Below, piece after piece: positions 1-8,290 of a DNA stretch of 26,043 nt (the first letter of the stretch is position 1; each line of letters starts with the position of its first letter). The stretch lies in assembly GCA_964415935.1 (NCBI GenBank), contig CAYQCH010000015.1, forward strand, positions 1 to 26,043. Reading direction: 5' to 3'. The notes under the pieces were generated by a model. It made no database searches, had not been told where the DNA came from, and saw nothing but the letters and a program-made list of their open reading frames with translations. The stretch comes from CAYQCH01 sp964415935 (GTDB taxonomy: Bacteria > Patescibacteriota > Patescibacteriia > VMEV01 > CAYQCH01). The translations under genes and the position numbers were made by a program.

Positions 1-55
1 GAGCGCTTCCATGGCATGGAAGAGGTCGCTGGTTCAAATCCAGTACGGTCCACCA
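1..55 (+). tRNA. tRNA-Ala (anticodon GGC), 5' end outside the window
   Basis: This is the 3' two thirds of a tRNA. The anticodon stem pairs 6-10 (CTTCC) with 18-22 (GGAAG) around a seven-base loop ATGGCAT, which places anticodon GGC (alanine, GCC/GCU codons) at 13-15. The T arm pairs 28-32 with 40-44 around TTCAAAT. Acceptor strand ACGGTCC at 45-51 is followed by discriminator A52 and an encoded CCA at 53-55. The first bases (GAGC) look like the 3' half of the D stem. The 5' acceptor strand is not visible, so its pairing cannot be checked. A type I restriction operon starts 90 bases downstream. Confidence 0.9.
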
Positions 56-89
56 CAAAAACCTTTGAGAAATCAAGGGTTTTTGTTTT
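56..89 (+). terminator. Rho-independent terminator of the tRNA transcript
   Basis: CAAAAACCTT (56-65) pairs with AAGGGTTTTTG (75-85) with one bulged base, around a short A-rich loop. The sequence continues into a T-rich tail (80-89). It starts directly after the tRNA CCA end, so it most likely ends the tRNA transcript and insulates it from hsdM. Confidence 0.65.
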
Positions 90-101
90 GTCAAAATTGG
101 A

Positions 102-107
102 TATAAT
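102..107 (+). promoter_or_regulatory. Candidate -10 box for the hsdM operon
   Basis: A perfect TATAAT lies 37 bases before the hsdM start codon and downstream of the tRNA terminator. No convincing -35 box is visible at the usual distance; the region there is T-rich. It is the only good -10 in this gap, so it is the likely start of the restriction operon transcript, which would have a leader of about 30 bases. Confidence 0.45.
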
Positions 108-144
108 GCCAACGAGTTAAAGATAAAGCTGCCTTCGTTGCAAT

Positions 145-1704
145 ATGGCCAAGAGTAAAGATAAGAATAAATCACTCGAGACATGGATATGGGATGCTGC
201 GTGTGCCATCCGCGGTGCTAAAGATGCGGGAAAGTTTAAGGACTACATACTACCACTCATTTTCGTCAAGCGTCTGTGTGACGTATTTGATGATGAAGTA
301 AATAAAATCGCGAAAACAGTTGGCTCGCGCAAAGAGGCACTCAAGCGCATAGACGCAGATCACTCGCGTGTACGGTTCTATCTCTCGCTTCGTGCCAAGG
401 ACCCAGAGACTCAAGATACATGGCACGCTATACGTTCCCTTTCCTCCAACATCGGTGAGGAGCTTACGCGTATCATTCGCGAGATTGCTGCGCAAAACTC
501 GGCACTGGATGGTGTGATCGACACAGTCGATTATAACGCTACCACACGAGGCCAGCGTGAAATCGATGATGATAGACTCTCGAATCTTATCGAGGCTATC
601 AGTCAGAAACGTCTTGGCCTCGCAGACGTTGAGCCGGATATTATTGGCCGCAGTTACGAGTATCTCATCCGTAAATTTGCCGAGGGCTCTGGCCAATCAG
701 CCGGTGAGTTCTACACCCCACGAGAAGTGGGCATGATCATGGCCTACATTATGGATGCGCAGCCAGGTATGGAAGTGTATGACCCTGCGTGCGGTTCGGC
801 CGGTCTTCTCATTAAGTGCGAGCTTGCGCTTAAAGAGAAACAGGAGAAAGCGCGTAAAAAAACCTTTGCACCCCTCAAGCTGTTTGGACAGGAGTACACC
901 ACCACGAGCTGGGCGATGGCGAAGATGAACACCATCATTCACGATATGGAGGCCGACATTGAGCTCGGCGACACTTTTAATAATCCGAAGTTCAAAGATG
1001 CCACATGGCGGGGCGTACGCCGTTTTGATCGCGCCGTTGCCAATCCGATGTGGAATCAGCCGGACTTCAACGAGGAGCTTTACACCAACGACGCATATCA
1101 TCGTTTCCCCGCAGGCAATCCGGGCGGCAAAGCCGATTGGGGTTGGCTACAGCACATCTATTCAAGTCTCAAGGACGATGGTCGCGCGGCAGTGGTGCTC
1201 GACACGGGTGCGGTATCGCGAGGAAGTGGTAACGCCAATACCAACAAAGAAAAAGCAGTGCGTCAGTGGTTTGTGGAGCACGACATCATCGAGGGTGTTA
1301 TCTATCTACCCGAAAATCTTTTCTACAACACCACGGCTCCGGGCATCATCATTTTTCTCAACCGAAATAAGCCCAAAAAACTCAAGGGGAAAATATTCCT
1401 GATGAACGCGAGCAAGGAATTTGTGAAGGGCGATCCGAAGAACTATGTGAGCGAGGAGCAGATTAAAAAGATTGCGGATACCTACAACGCGAAAAAGGAG
1501 GTCGAGAACTTCAGTGTGTTCGTCTCGAAGGCGGACGTGGTGAAGAACGACTACAACATCTCTCCATCACGGTATATCCACCTTGGCGGCGTTGAGGAAT
1601 ATGAGACGGTCGAGGATATCTTGAGTGAGCTCGCCCAAGCCGAGGCGAAGGTGAAGGAGGCCGACAAAAACTTGCAGAAAGTGCTCAAAGAACTCGGACT
1701 ATGA
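145..1704 (+). CDS. hsdM: Type I restriction-modification system, N6-adenine DNA methyltransferase subunit
   Basis: HsdM methylates adenine in the target chosen by HsdS, using S-adenosylmethionine, and forms the M2S1 core of the type I enzyme in the cytoplasm. The 519-residue length is normal for the family. An N-terminal helical HsdM_N domain (about 1-160) precedes the Rossmann methyltransferase domain. The AdoMet-binding motif DPACGSAGLL starts at residue 213. The catalytic motif appears as NPMW at 300-303, the accepted HsdM variant of NPPY. GQEYTTTSWAMAKMN, also typical of HsdM, lies between them. No Shine-Dalgarno is clear before the ATG. The stop overlaps the hsdS start by ATGA, pointing to translational coupling. 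This is the first gene of a five-gene operon. Confidence 0.97.
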   Translation: MAKSKDKNKSLETWIWDAACAIRGAKDAGKFKDYILPLIFVKRLCDVFDDEVNKIAKTVGSRKEALKRIDADHSRVRFYLSLRAKDPETQDTWHAIRSLSSNIGEELTRIIREIAAQNSALDGVIDTVDYNATTRGQREIDDDRLSNLIEAISQKRLGLADVEPDIIGRSYEYLIRKFAEGSGQSAGEFYTPREVGMIMAYIMDAQPGMEVYDPACGSAGLLIKCELALKEKQEKARKKTFAPLKLFGQEYTTTSWAMAKMNTIIHDMEADIELGDTFNNPKFKDATWRGVRRFDRAVANPMWNQPDFNEELYTNDAYHRFPAGNPGGKADWGWLQHIYSSLKDDGRAAVVLDTGAVSRGSGNANTNKEKAVRQWFVEHDIIEGVIYLPENLFYNTTAPGIIIFLNRNKPKKLKGKIFLMNASKEFVKGDPKNYVSEEQIKKIADTYNAKKEVENFSVFVSKADVVKNDYNISPSRYIHLGGVEEYETVEDILSELAQAEAKVKEADKNLQKVLKELGL

Positions 1705-2927
1705 GAACCGCTTCAACAAAAATCTGGAATGAGGTGGAGCTCGGTGAGTTTGCAAAAGCAACAGGCGGATCTCCGTTTCCTCACCATGCACAAGGAGCTG
1801 CGCAAGGCGATTTCCCCTTTTACAAAGTCTCGGATATGAACCTTCCAGGAAATGAGCGATACATGACGGTAGCAAATAACTGGATTGACGATTCATCGAA
1901 AAAGAAGATAAAAGCAAAGACAATACCTGCCGGTTCAATCATTTTTCCAAAGATAGGCGCCGCCATTGCGACCAATAAAAAGCGTATCCTTTCGCGCGAG
2001 TCAATTATTGATAACAACGTCATGAGTGTCGTTGTAACTAATGAACACATTTGCACCTCGGATTTTTTGTACTACTGGTTCTCGACTATTGATCTAAGGA
2101 GTCTTTCAAATGCAGGGCCGCTCCCTTCTATTCCGGGCCACCGCGTACACACAATGCGCGTGTCGCTTCCCACCATAACTGAACAAAAAGCCATCGCGCG
2201 TGCGCTCACCACCGTGCAGGACGCCATCACGGAACAGGAGCGGCTTATCGAGAAACTCAAGGAGCTCAAGCGGAGCATGATGAGCAACCTCTTCACTCAC
2301 GGCACCAAGGGCGAGAAGACCAAAATGACCGACATCGGCGAAATCCCCGAAAGCTGGGAGATCGTCGAACTCTCCACTGTTTGCGATAAACCGCAATACG
2401 GCTATACAGATTCTGCATCTACTACTGGCAATGTACGCTTTCTACGCATCACCGACATTACTGAAAGCGGTGTCGATTGGAACACCGTCCCGTTCTGCAA
2501 CTGTCCAAAACCAGAAAAATATCTTTTGAAAGACGGTGATATTGTTTTCGCACGTATAGGAGCAACTACGGGGAAGAGTTATCTTCTCAAGAATCCAAAT
2601 AACGCTGTGTATGCTTCTTATCTCATTCGAGTACGAGCGCGCCACATTAACAAGGCCTTTCTATACCACTACTTCCAAACTGATGCCTATTGGAAGCAAA
2701 TCGATTCTCAAAAAGGCACGAACCTAAAGGGAGGGGTCAACGGGTCGATACTCGGACGACTGCTTGTGCCCAAATGCACAGCCGAAGAGCAGGAAACGAT
2801 CGCACACACACTCACCGCGATTGAGGATCGCATTACGGCACTGGAAGGAAAAGCGACGGTCTACAGAACACTATTCAGAACTCTTCTTCATGAGCTCATG
2901 AGCGGTGAGCGACGTGTAAGCATATGA
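1701..2927 (+). CDS. hsdS: Type I restriction-modification system, DNA specificity subunit
   Basis: HsdS recognises the bipartite DNA target and bridges the two HsdM copies. The 408-residue protein has the classic two-repeat plan: target-recognition domain 1 (about 1-150), a conserved helical spacer (EQKAIARALTTVQDAITEQE and on), target-recognition domain 2 beginning near IPESWEIVEL, and a second helical spacer (EEQETIAHTLTAIEDRITAL) near the C terminus. The two spacers resemble each other; the two recognition domains do not, so two different half-sites are expected. The start is set by the ATGA overlap with hsdM, and the end overlaps the next gene by ATGA. I see no inverted repeats or second partial hsdS that would suggest phase variation. 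Confidence 0.95.
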   Translation: MRTASTKIWNEVELGEFAKATGGSPFPHHAQGAAQGDFPFYKVSDMNLPGNERYMTVANNWIDDSSKKKIKAKTIPAGSIIFPKIGAAIATNKKRILSRESIIDNNVMSVVVTNEHICTSDFLYYWFSTIDLRSLSNAGPLPSIPGHRVHTMRVSLPTITEQKAIARALTTVQDAITEQERLIEKLKELKRSMMSNLFTHGTKGEKTKMTDIGEIPESWEIVELSTVCDKPQYGYTDSASTTGNVRFLRITDITESGVDWNTVPFCNCPKPEKYLLKDGDIVFARIGATTGKSYLLKNPNNAVYASYLIRVRARHINKAFLYHYFQTDAYWKQIDSQKGTNLKGGVNGSILGRLLVPKCTAEEQETIAHTLTAIEDRITALEGKATVYRTLFRTLLHELMSGERRVSI

Positions 2928-4375
2928 AAATAAAAAGCGTATATATCAAAAACTTTCGTGGCATTGCGGAGACTCCGACACCGGTGGAGCTTTCGAATCT
3001 CAATGTGCTCATTGGTGACAATGGCACCAGTAAGACAGCTATACTTGAGGCGATAAACTTCTGTTTGTCGCCGGGGTATGTGGCGTCGCGCTTCGATATA
3101 AACGACTTCCACAAGGGTACCGAGGACAGCATCGAAATTACCGTCGAGTTTTCGGAGAACTTTATCGCAAAGCTCCCAGATGGCTTCACAACACAAAGTG
3201 TTGAGTGCAACAAAATCACGCTCATTGCAAAAAAGCGCGAAAGGGCTGCGCCCGGTAAAGCATTCTCCGACTTGGTAACAACGACACATTACGCTGTGCC
3301 TGTTGCGGCCAAAGGAGCAGAAGGATGGTCACAACGCCGAGGAACTGGTTCAGATTTTCGGTTTACGGAACGTCAGCTGTCGTTCCCTAACGTCGATGTG
3401 GAGATTCCACGTGCGTTCTATGTCTCAAAGGCTAGGAATCGACAGCTCGCGAAAGGATATAACTCCTCCTTCACAAACATCATCAATGACCTTAACTGGC
3501 GTTTTGAAAAAGGACAGCGCGGAAAGGCAGAGGCCGATCATTTTAAACACGCGCGTAAAACGCTCCACGATAGAGTCGTATCAGAGACTGACGGAGACAC
3601 CATCAAAAAGACTATCGACGCCACCAATGAAATATTGAAGACCTTGGAGATAGGCCCTATAGATATAAGTCTGCTCAAGACACTCACGCCCTATGAGCAC
3701 TCAGAGGTGGTGTTTCCGTTTGACGGTTTCGAGCTTCCCGTGGAGCAGAGTGGCTCCGGCATTGAGATGGCGATATCGCTGGCACTCCTCGAGGCGATGG
3801 CAAGAATATCGAAGGACGACATCATTCTCATCATTGACGAACCGGAGCTACATTTGCATCCAAAACTACAATCGAAGCTGTTTGAACACCTCAAGAGCAT
3901 GTGCACAGAAGTACAGATTATTGCGTCGACACACTCTCCATTTTTGTTTAAAAATCTGTACCAAGAGAAGGACGTCCAACTCCTTGTTACTAAACGCGAA
4001 AATGATCTGGTGGGCGTGCAGGACGCGCGCACATCAGGGTTTGGCTTATTGCCGTGGAGCCCGTCGTGGGGAGAAATCTGTTTCTTTGCATACGATCTGC
4101 CGACAGTTGAGTTCCATGGAGATCTCTACTGCGCCCTTCAGGAGCGCGAAAATAAAGGTCGAATTAGTGATATGGAATCGTGGCTATCCGGCACAAAGGC
4201 AGTTCCTCAAAACATACAATGGACTGATGCCGCAGGCGCGCAGCAAAATGAGACACTAATGACATACGTGCGCAATCGCATTCACCATGGAGATAACCAA
4301 AATCGCCCTATGTATACCCCAGAGCAACTGCGCCAATCTATCGAGAAGATGATTGTGTTAATCAAAAATCCTTAA
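2924..4375 (+). CDS. AAA15/OLD-like ATPase with C-terminal HEPN-like RxxxxH motif, embedded in the type I locus
   Basis: The N terminus (MKIKSVYIKNFRGI) is typical of SMC/OLD-type AAA15 ATPases. The P-loop is GDNGTSKT at 31-38, with Ser in place of the usual Gly before the catalytic Lys37. Walker B with a D-loop lies around IIDEPELHLHP (D305, E306), preceded by an SGSG signature-like stretch, and the switch histidine is in STHSP (H337). No TOPRIM nuclease follows, unlike true OLD. The last ~100 residues instead look helical and contain RNRIHH (R450, N451, H455), matching the RxxxxH motif of HEPN ribonucleases. The gene overlaps hsdS by ATGA and ends 2 bases before hsdR, the same slot as prrC in the E. 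coli prr locus. RNase activity is inference; it could also be an RloA-type protein of unknown action. Confidence 0.8.
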   Translation: MKIKSVYIKNFRGIAETPTPVELSNLNVLIGDNGTSKTAILEAINFCLSPGYVASRFDINDFHKGTEDSIEITVEFSENFIAKLPDGFTTQSVECNKITLIAKKRERAAPGKAFSDLVTTTHYAVPVAAKGAEGWSQRRGTGSDFRFTERQLSFPNVDVEIPRAFYVSKARNRQLAKGYNSSFTNIINDLNWRFEKGQRGKAEADHFKHARKTLHDRVVSETDGDTIKKTIDATNEILKTLEIGPIDISLLKTLTPYEHSEVVFPFDGFELPVEQSGSGIEMAISLALLEAMARISKDDIILIIDEPELHLHPKLQSKLFEHLKSMCTEVQIIASTHSPFLFKNLYQEKDVQLLVTKRENDLVGVQDARTSGFGLLPWSPSWGEICFFAYDLPTVEFHGDLYCALQERENKGRISDMESWLSGTKAVPQNIQWTDAAGAQQNETLMTYVRNRIHHGDNQNRPMYTPEQLRQSIEKMIVLIKNP

Positions 4376-4377
4376 CT

Positions 4378-7254
4378 ATGAGACCTACCGAAGCAAAATC
4401 AGTGCAGGACCGCATCGTCAAGTACGCGACAGAAATCGGGTGGCAATACGTGCCGCGCGAAGAGAGCGACGCGCGACGCGGCGATGAGCTTACCTACAAG
4501 AGCCAGCCGTACTATACGGAGGTGCTCATGGCGAAACTTCGCGAGCTCAATCCGTGGCTTCCTGCCGACTACAAGGTGCCTACAATCGTCCCACGCATCG
4601 AGGGCAACCGCGACGTGCTCCTCTTTTTACGAGGCCAAAGCACCGCTTACGATCCGAGCGAGAGGCGTGAGCGCAATGTGAAAGTAATCGACTTTGATAA
4701 CCCGACAAGTAACGTCTTTGAGGTAACAATCGAGTACTCTTTTTCAAACAGTCGCTTCACCAACCGGCAGGACATTATTTTTCTCATCAATGGAGTGCCG
4801 GTCGTTGATCTCGAGTGCAAGAACCTCACCACCGATGAAGGCGTAGACAAGGCACTCGACCAAATACGACGCTATCATCGCGAATCGCCCGAGCTCATCG
4901 TCATCGAACAGGCATATCTCGCTAGTGAGGGCATCCGTCTCGAGTATGGCGTTACGTGGAATACGGTAAAGCGCAACATTTTCAAATGGAAGGGCGACAA
5001 AGTTGGTGAGCTCGAAAATAAGATAAAAACCTTCTTCGAGACACAGCACGTCCTCAACATGATCGAGAAGTACATCATGTTTATCGAGAAGGACGAAGAG
5101 CTCTTGAAGCTCGTCTTGCGCGAGCACCAAGCAAACGCTGTGGAGGCAACGCTTGCACGTGCTCTCAAGGAAGACGCCACAAGGGGCCTTATTTGGCACA
5201 CGCAAGGCTCCGGCAAGACCTTTACGATGATTAAGACCGCGGAGCTCCTGTTTAAGTCGAATGAGGCGGATAAGCCGACGGTCATTATGATGCTCGATCG
5301 TAACGAGCTTGAAGGCCAAATGGAGGGCAACCTCGCAGCAGCCGGCCTCAAAAACGTACGGAGAGCACAGAGTATCGACGACCTAATTGATATTCTCCAC
5401 TCTGATTACCGCGGCATTGTTATTTCGATGATCCACAAGTTCCGTGGCTTCCCGGCAAATCTCAACGAGCGCAAGAACATCTTTGTGCTCATTGATGAGG
5501 CGCACCGTACCACTGGGAGTGATCTCGGCACCTACGTCATGGCCGCCCTCCCCAATGCGACATTTATCGGGTACACCGGCACACCAATCGACAAAACGAG
5601 CTACGGCAAAGGCACCTTCAAGACCTTCGGAGTGGACGATGCGAAGGGGTATCTCCACAAATATTCGATTTCCGAGAGTATCGCTGACAAGACCACACTC
5701 CCTCTTTTCTATTCTCTTGCACCAAACGAGATGCTCGTTCCGAAGGAGACTCTTGAACGAGAGTTCCTGAACCTTGCCGAAGAGCATGGTGTTACCGATG
5801 TCGAGGAGCTCAACGCAATTCTTGAGCGAGCAGTAAATACCCGTAACTTCTTAAAGGGAAAGGGGCGTATCGAGAAGGTCGGCAAGTTTATCGCTGACCA
5901 CTTCCGCGAACACATCGACCCCCTCAACTACAAGGCCTTCGTTGTTGCTGTTGATCGTGAAGCATGTGCGCTGTACAAGAAGGAGCTTGATAAATATCTA
6001 CCGCCCGAATGGTCCGAGGTGGTATATACGAGCAATAACAGCGACCCAGAGCTCTTGAAGGAATACGAGCACGATGAGCAGAGGGAAAAAGAGATTCGCC
6101 GCGACTTCGCAAAGTTTGGCACCACCCCGAAAATCCTCATCGTCACAGAAAAGCTCCTCACCGGTTACGACGCACCCATCCTGTACTGTATGTATCTGGA
6201 TAAGCCAATGCGTGACCATGCGCTTTTGCAGACTATCGCGCGCGTGAATCGTCCGTATGAGAACAACGAGATGAAGATGGAGAAGCCCCATGGCTTTGTG
6301 CTCGACTTCGTGGGTATTTTCGACAAGCTCGAAAAGGCGCTCTCATTCGATAGTGACGAAGTAAACGCCATCGTGAAGGACTTGTCGCTCCTTAAACAGC
6401 GGTTTGAGGAGAAGCTTATGAATGAAGCAAAGCCGTACTTTCACCTGCTTGTGGGTCCTTTTGACGACCGGCTTGCCAGCATCCTCATTGAGCATTTCCG
6501 AGACGAAGAAAAGCGCAAAACATTCTTCAAGCTCTACAACGAGATAGAGTTGCTCTACGAGATCATCTCTCCCGACGCGTTCCTGCGACCATTCGTCGAG
6601 AAATATCTTACTCTCTCGGACATGTACAGCGTCGTGCGCAACGCATTTACGGAAAAAGTGCGTATAGATCGCGAGTTTCAAAAGAAGACATCAGAGCTGG
6701 TCCAGGAGCACATACAGAGTAGCCCGATAAAACTAGGTGCGGAAATAATTGAGCTCGACGAGAAAGGCATCGAGATCATAAAGGCAAAGAATCAGCCGGA
6801 TGAGGTGAAGATCATCAACCTCATAAAGAGTATTCAGCGCCTCGCAGAGGAGAAATCAAACGACCCAGTGCTTATTTCCGTGAAAGAGCGTGCCGAGGAT
6901 ATCATGGAGGCCTACACAAACCGCCAGCTGACGACACAGGAAGCTCTAAAACAGCTCTTAGAGCTTGCCGATAATGAGGCCAAGCGCAGCGAGAAGCAAA
7001 AGGAGGAGGGGCTCACCAGTATTGCGTGGTTCATTCGTGAGGTACTCACCGAGCAAGGCATTGTAGATAAAAAGGTGGTAACGGACCTCGAAGGAATCGT
7101 CGCGGAATATCCGGAGTTTGCCAAGAGCGACAAACTCACGCGCGACCTACGCAATAACCTGTATGACCGTCTAGAGGTGTTTGACCTATCCCCAGTCCAA
7201 AAAAAGTCGGTGATTGATAAAATACTTGAGACCCTTGTGCGAACTGCCTTATGA
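4378..7254 (+). CDS. hsdR: Type I restriction endonuclease subunit R
   Basis: HsdR translocates DNA with its helicase motor and cleaves it when complexes collide. At 958 residues it has normal family length. The N-terminal nuclease domain shows the PD-(D/E)xK residues D132 (RQDIIF) and E146-C-K148 (DLECK). The SF2 motor follows: Walker A GSGKT (K280), DEAH at 373-376, the motif III-like YTGTP, and the late motifs TEKLLTGYDAP and QTIARVNRPY. A long helical C-terminal region (DUF3387-like) probably docks on the methyltransferase core. It starts 2 bases after the ATPase gene and its stop overlaps the next gene by ATGA. All key residues I can check are intact, so an active enzyme is expected. Confidence 0.97.
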   Translation: MRPTEAKSVQDRIVKYATEIGWQYVPREESDARRGDELTYKSQPYYTEVLMAKLRELNPWLPADYKVPTIVPRIEGNRDVLLFLRGQSTAYDPSERRERNVKVIDFDNPTSNVFEVTIEYSFSNSRFTNRQDIIFLINGVPVVDLECKNLTTDEGVDKALDQIRRYHRESPELIVIEQAYLASEGIRLEYGVTWNTVKRNIFKWKGDKVGELENKIKTFFETQHVLNMIEKYIMFIEKDEELLKLVLREHQANAVEATLARALKEDATRGLIWHTQGSGKTFTMIKTAELLFKSNEADKPTVIMMLDRNELEGQMEGNLAAAGLKNVRRAQSIDDLIDILHSDYRGIVISMIHKFRGFPANLNERKNIFVLIDEAHRTTGSDLGTYVMAALPNATFIGYTGTPIDKTSYGKGTFKTFGVDDAKGYLHKYSISESIADKTTLPLFYSLAPNEMLVPKETLEREFLNLAEEHGVTDVEELNAILERAVNTRNFLKGKGRIEKVGKFIADHFREHIDPLNYKAFVVAVDREACALYKKELDKYLPPEWSEVVYTSNNSDPELLKEYEHDEQREKEIRRDFAKFGTTPKILIVTEKLLTGYDAPILYCMYLDKPMRDHALLQTIARVNRPYENNEMKMEKPHGFVLDFVGIFDKLEKALSFDSDEVNAIVKDLSLLKQRFEEKLMNEAKPYFHLLVGPFDDRLASILIEHFRDEEKRKTFFKLYNEIELLYEIISPDAFLRPFVEKYLTLSDMYSVVRNAFTEKVRIDREFQKKTSELVQEHIQSSPIKLGAEIIELDEKGIEIIKAKNQPDEVKIINLIKSIQRLAEEKSNDPVLISVKERAEDIMEAYTNRQLTTQEALKQLLELADNEAKRSEKQKEEGLTSIAWFIREVLTEQGIVDKKVVTDLEGIVAEYPEFAKSDKLTRDLRNNLYDRLEVFDLSPVQKKSVIDKILETLVRTAL

Positions 7255-7571
7255 AAAAACGTGGCGTAAAAACATGGGAATCAAAGAAAGATTTCAAAGA
7301 GGAAGTCTATCTTTGTGCCGCTAAGATTACAGTTAAAATAAAGATGATAAGCATTAGGCCGATGAAGCGCAAATGGGCTAGCTGCACAACCAACGGGAAT
7401 TTTGCTTTTAATCTTGAGCTGCTAGGCATGGATCGATCGGTGGGGGAATATGTAATTTTGCACGAACTTCTACATTACCATGTTCCAAATCATGGAAAAC
7501 TTTGGAAAAGCTTGATGCTTGCGCATATGCCAGATCATGAACAAAGGAGACAAAAGTTAGTAGATTTGTAG
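7251..7571 (+). CDS. YgjP-like zinc metallopeptidase (DUF45)
   Basis: This 106-residue protein has the HELLH zinc-binding motif followed by HVPNHGKLW, giving the HExxH...H...W pattern of the YgjP/DUF45 family, which is related to the SprT-like and WLM peptidases. The upstream block (KRKWASCTTNGNFAFNLELL) matches the family's Trp-x-Ser-Cys strand. The protein is shorter than E. coli YgjP and consists of little more than the catalytic core. It overlaps hsdR by ATGA, so it is the last gene of the restriction operon. Genes of this family are often found next to type I hsdR, but their role there is not settled; turnover of HsdR or another defence subunit is a guess. Confidence 0.85.
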   Translation: MKKRGVKTWESKKDFKEEVYLCAAKITVKIKMISIRPMKRKWASCTTNGNFAFNLELLGMDRSVGEYVILHELLHYHVPNHGKLWKSLMLAHMPDHEQRRQKLVDL

Positions 7572-7592
7572 TCGGCGCATAGTCGATTGGTT

Positions 7593-7601
7593 TGCTACAA
7601 T
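7593..7601 (+). promoter_or_regulatory. Extended -10 promoter of the lysozyme-fold gene
   Basis: TGCTACAAT is a full TGn extended -10 element. The ATG at 7610 starts only 8 bases after its last base, so transcription would begin at or next to the start codon and the mRNA would be leaderless or nearly so. No clear -35 is visible. This position also argues against the alternative in-frame TTG start at 7592, which lies inside the promoter. Confidence 0.55.
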
Positions 7602-7609
7602 ACCCACAT

Positions 7610-8263
7610 ATGCCGGCAAAGGTGCGAAAAGAAAAACAGAAAGCAAAACTAAAAAAAGCTGCCGTGAAGAAAACGGCAAAGAAGCCGGGCGTGAAGGCGG
7701 CTAAACAACTAGTCAAGAAAAAACCTGCGCGAAAGGGTGTGAGAAAAGCAGCTCGGAAAACTGCGCCCAAACCTCGGCTGCGGCCTGCCAAGCTGGAATT
7801 CATGCCGCATGAGGTGCGGCATCAGCATGCGCCGGTCAAAACCTATTTCGGTTTGCGTCTGGCATCTTTCCTGCTCATGCTCGCCGCCGCATTAACCAGC
7901 AGCATTTCAGTCATGGCCGCCGGCGTGGACATAGAGCGATACGAATATCTGGCTGCCGTGGAGTTGTCGCAACCCGCACGCCCGCAGGAATACTTGCGCC
8001 AGAAAGCCGAAGCGCTGGGCTATGACTCCAACCTGTTGCAGCGCATCGCCTTTTGCGAAAGCGGCTGGCGCATGGTCAAAAACGGCACGTCGTCCGCCTA
8101 CGGGTATTTTCAAATCATCGACGGCACCGAGCGCCACACGCCGCAGTACATTAACGGCCAGCGCAAGTACGACCCGTACGCCAACATCGACATGGCTTTG
8201 TACCTGTACGGCCGTTACGGCGTCTCGCCCTGGACCGAGTCGCGCGGCTGCTGGGGAAGATAA
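7610..8263 (+). CDS. Membrane-anchored lysozyme-fold (transglycosylase SLT-like) protein with histone-like basic tail
   Basis: The protein has 217 residues. Residues 1 to about 70 form an extremely Lys/Arg/Ala/Pro-rich tail with KKPxxK-type repeats, much like histone H1 tails. A single membrane segment follows (about 75-96, beginning FGLRLASFLLMLAA), and then an outside domain. That domain carries CESGW with the candidate catalytic Glu150 and GTSSAYGYFQI, the two hallmark motifs of SLT-type lytic transglycosylases, which cleave the glycan strands of peptidoglycan. The domain is small, about 80 residues after the Glu. By the positive-inside rule the basic tail stays in the cytoplasm, where it could touch DNA or RNA. 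I chose ATG 7610 because the in-frame TTG at 7592 lies in a promoter. Confidence 0.8.
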   Translation: MPAKVRKEKQKAKLKKAAVKKTAKKPGVKAAKQLVKKKPARKGVRKAARKTAPKPRLRPAKLEFMPHEVRHQHAPVKTYFGLRLASFLLMLAAALTSSISVMAAGVDIERYEYLAAVELSQPARPQEYLRQKAEALGYDSNLLQRIAFCESGWRMVKNGTSSAYGYFQIIDGTERHTPQYINGQRKYDPYANIDMALYLYGRYGVSPWTESRGCWGR

Positions 8264-8264
8264 C

Positions 8265-8290
8265 AAAAAACCGGCTCATCGCCGGTTTTT
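8265..8290. terminator. Bidirectional Rho-independent terminator
   Basis: AAAAACCGGC (8266-8275) pairs perfectly with GCCGGTTTTT (8281-8290) around the loop TCATC. It has a T-tract on both strands and sits between two convergent genes, overlapping the stop codon of the minus-strand DHH gene. Confidence 0.9.

Noticed and set aside
1701..2927. Phase-variable hsdS
   Set aside because: No inverted repeats, simple-sequence tracts or second hsdS copy are visible nearby.
3950..4375. OLD-type TOPRIM nuclease at the end of the AAA15 ATPase
   Set aside because: The region is too short and lacks the E and DxD motifs; the HEPN-like reading fits better.
7572..7609. Direct repeat of the tRNA 3' end as an att site at the far end of the restriction operon
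   Set aside because: I looked for GGTTCAAATCC or the acceptor sequence here and found none.
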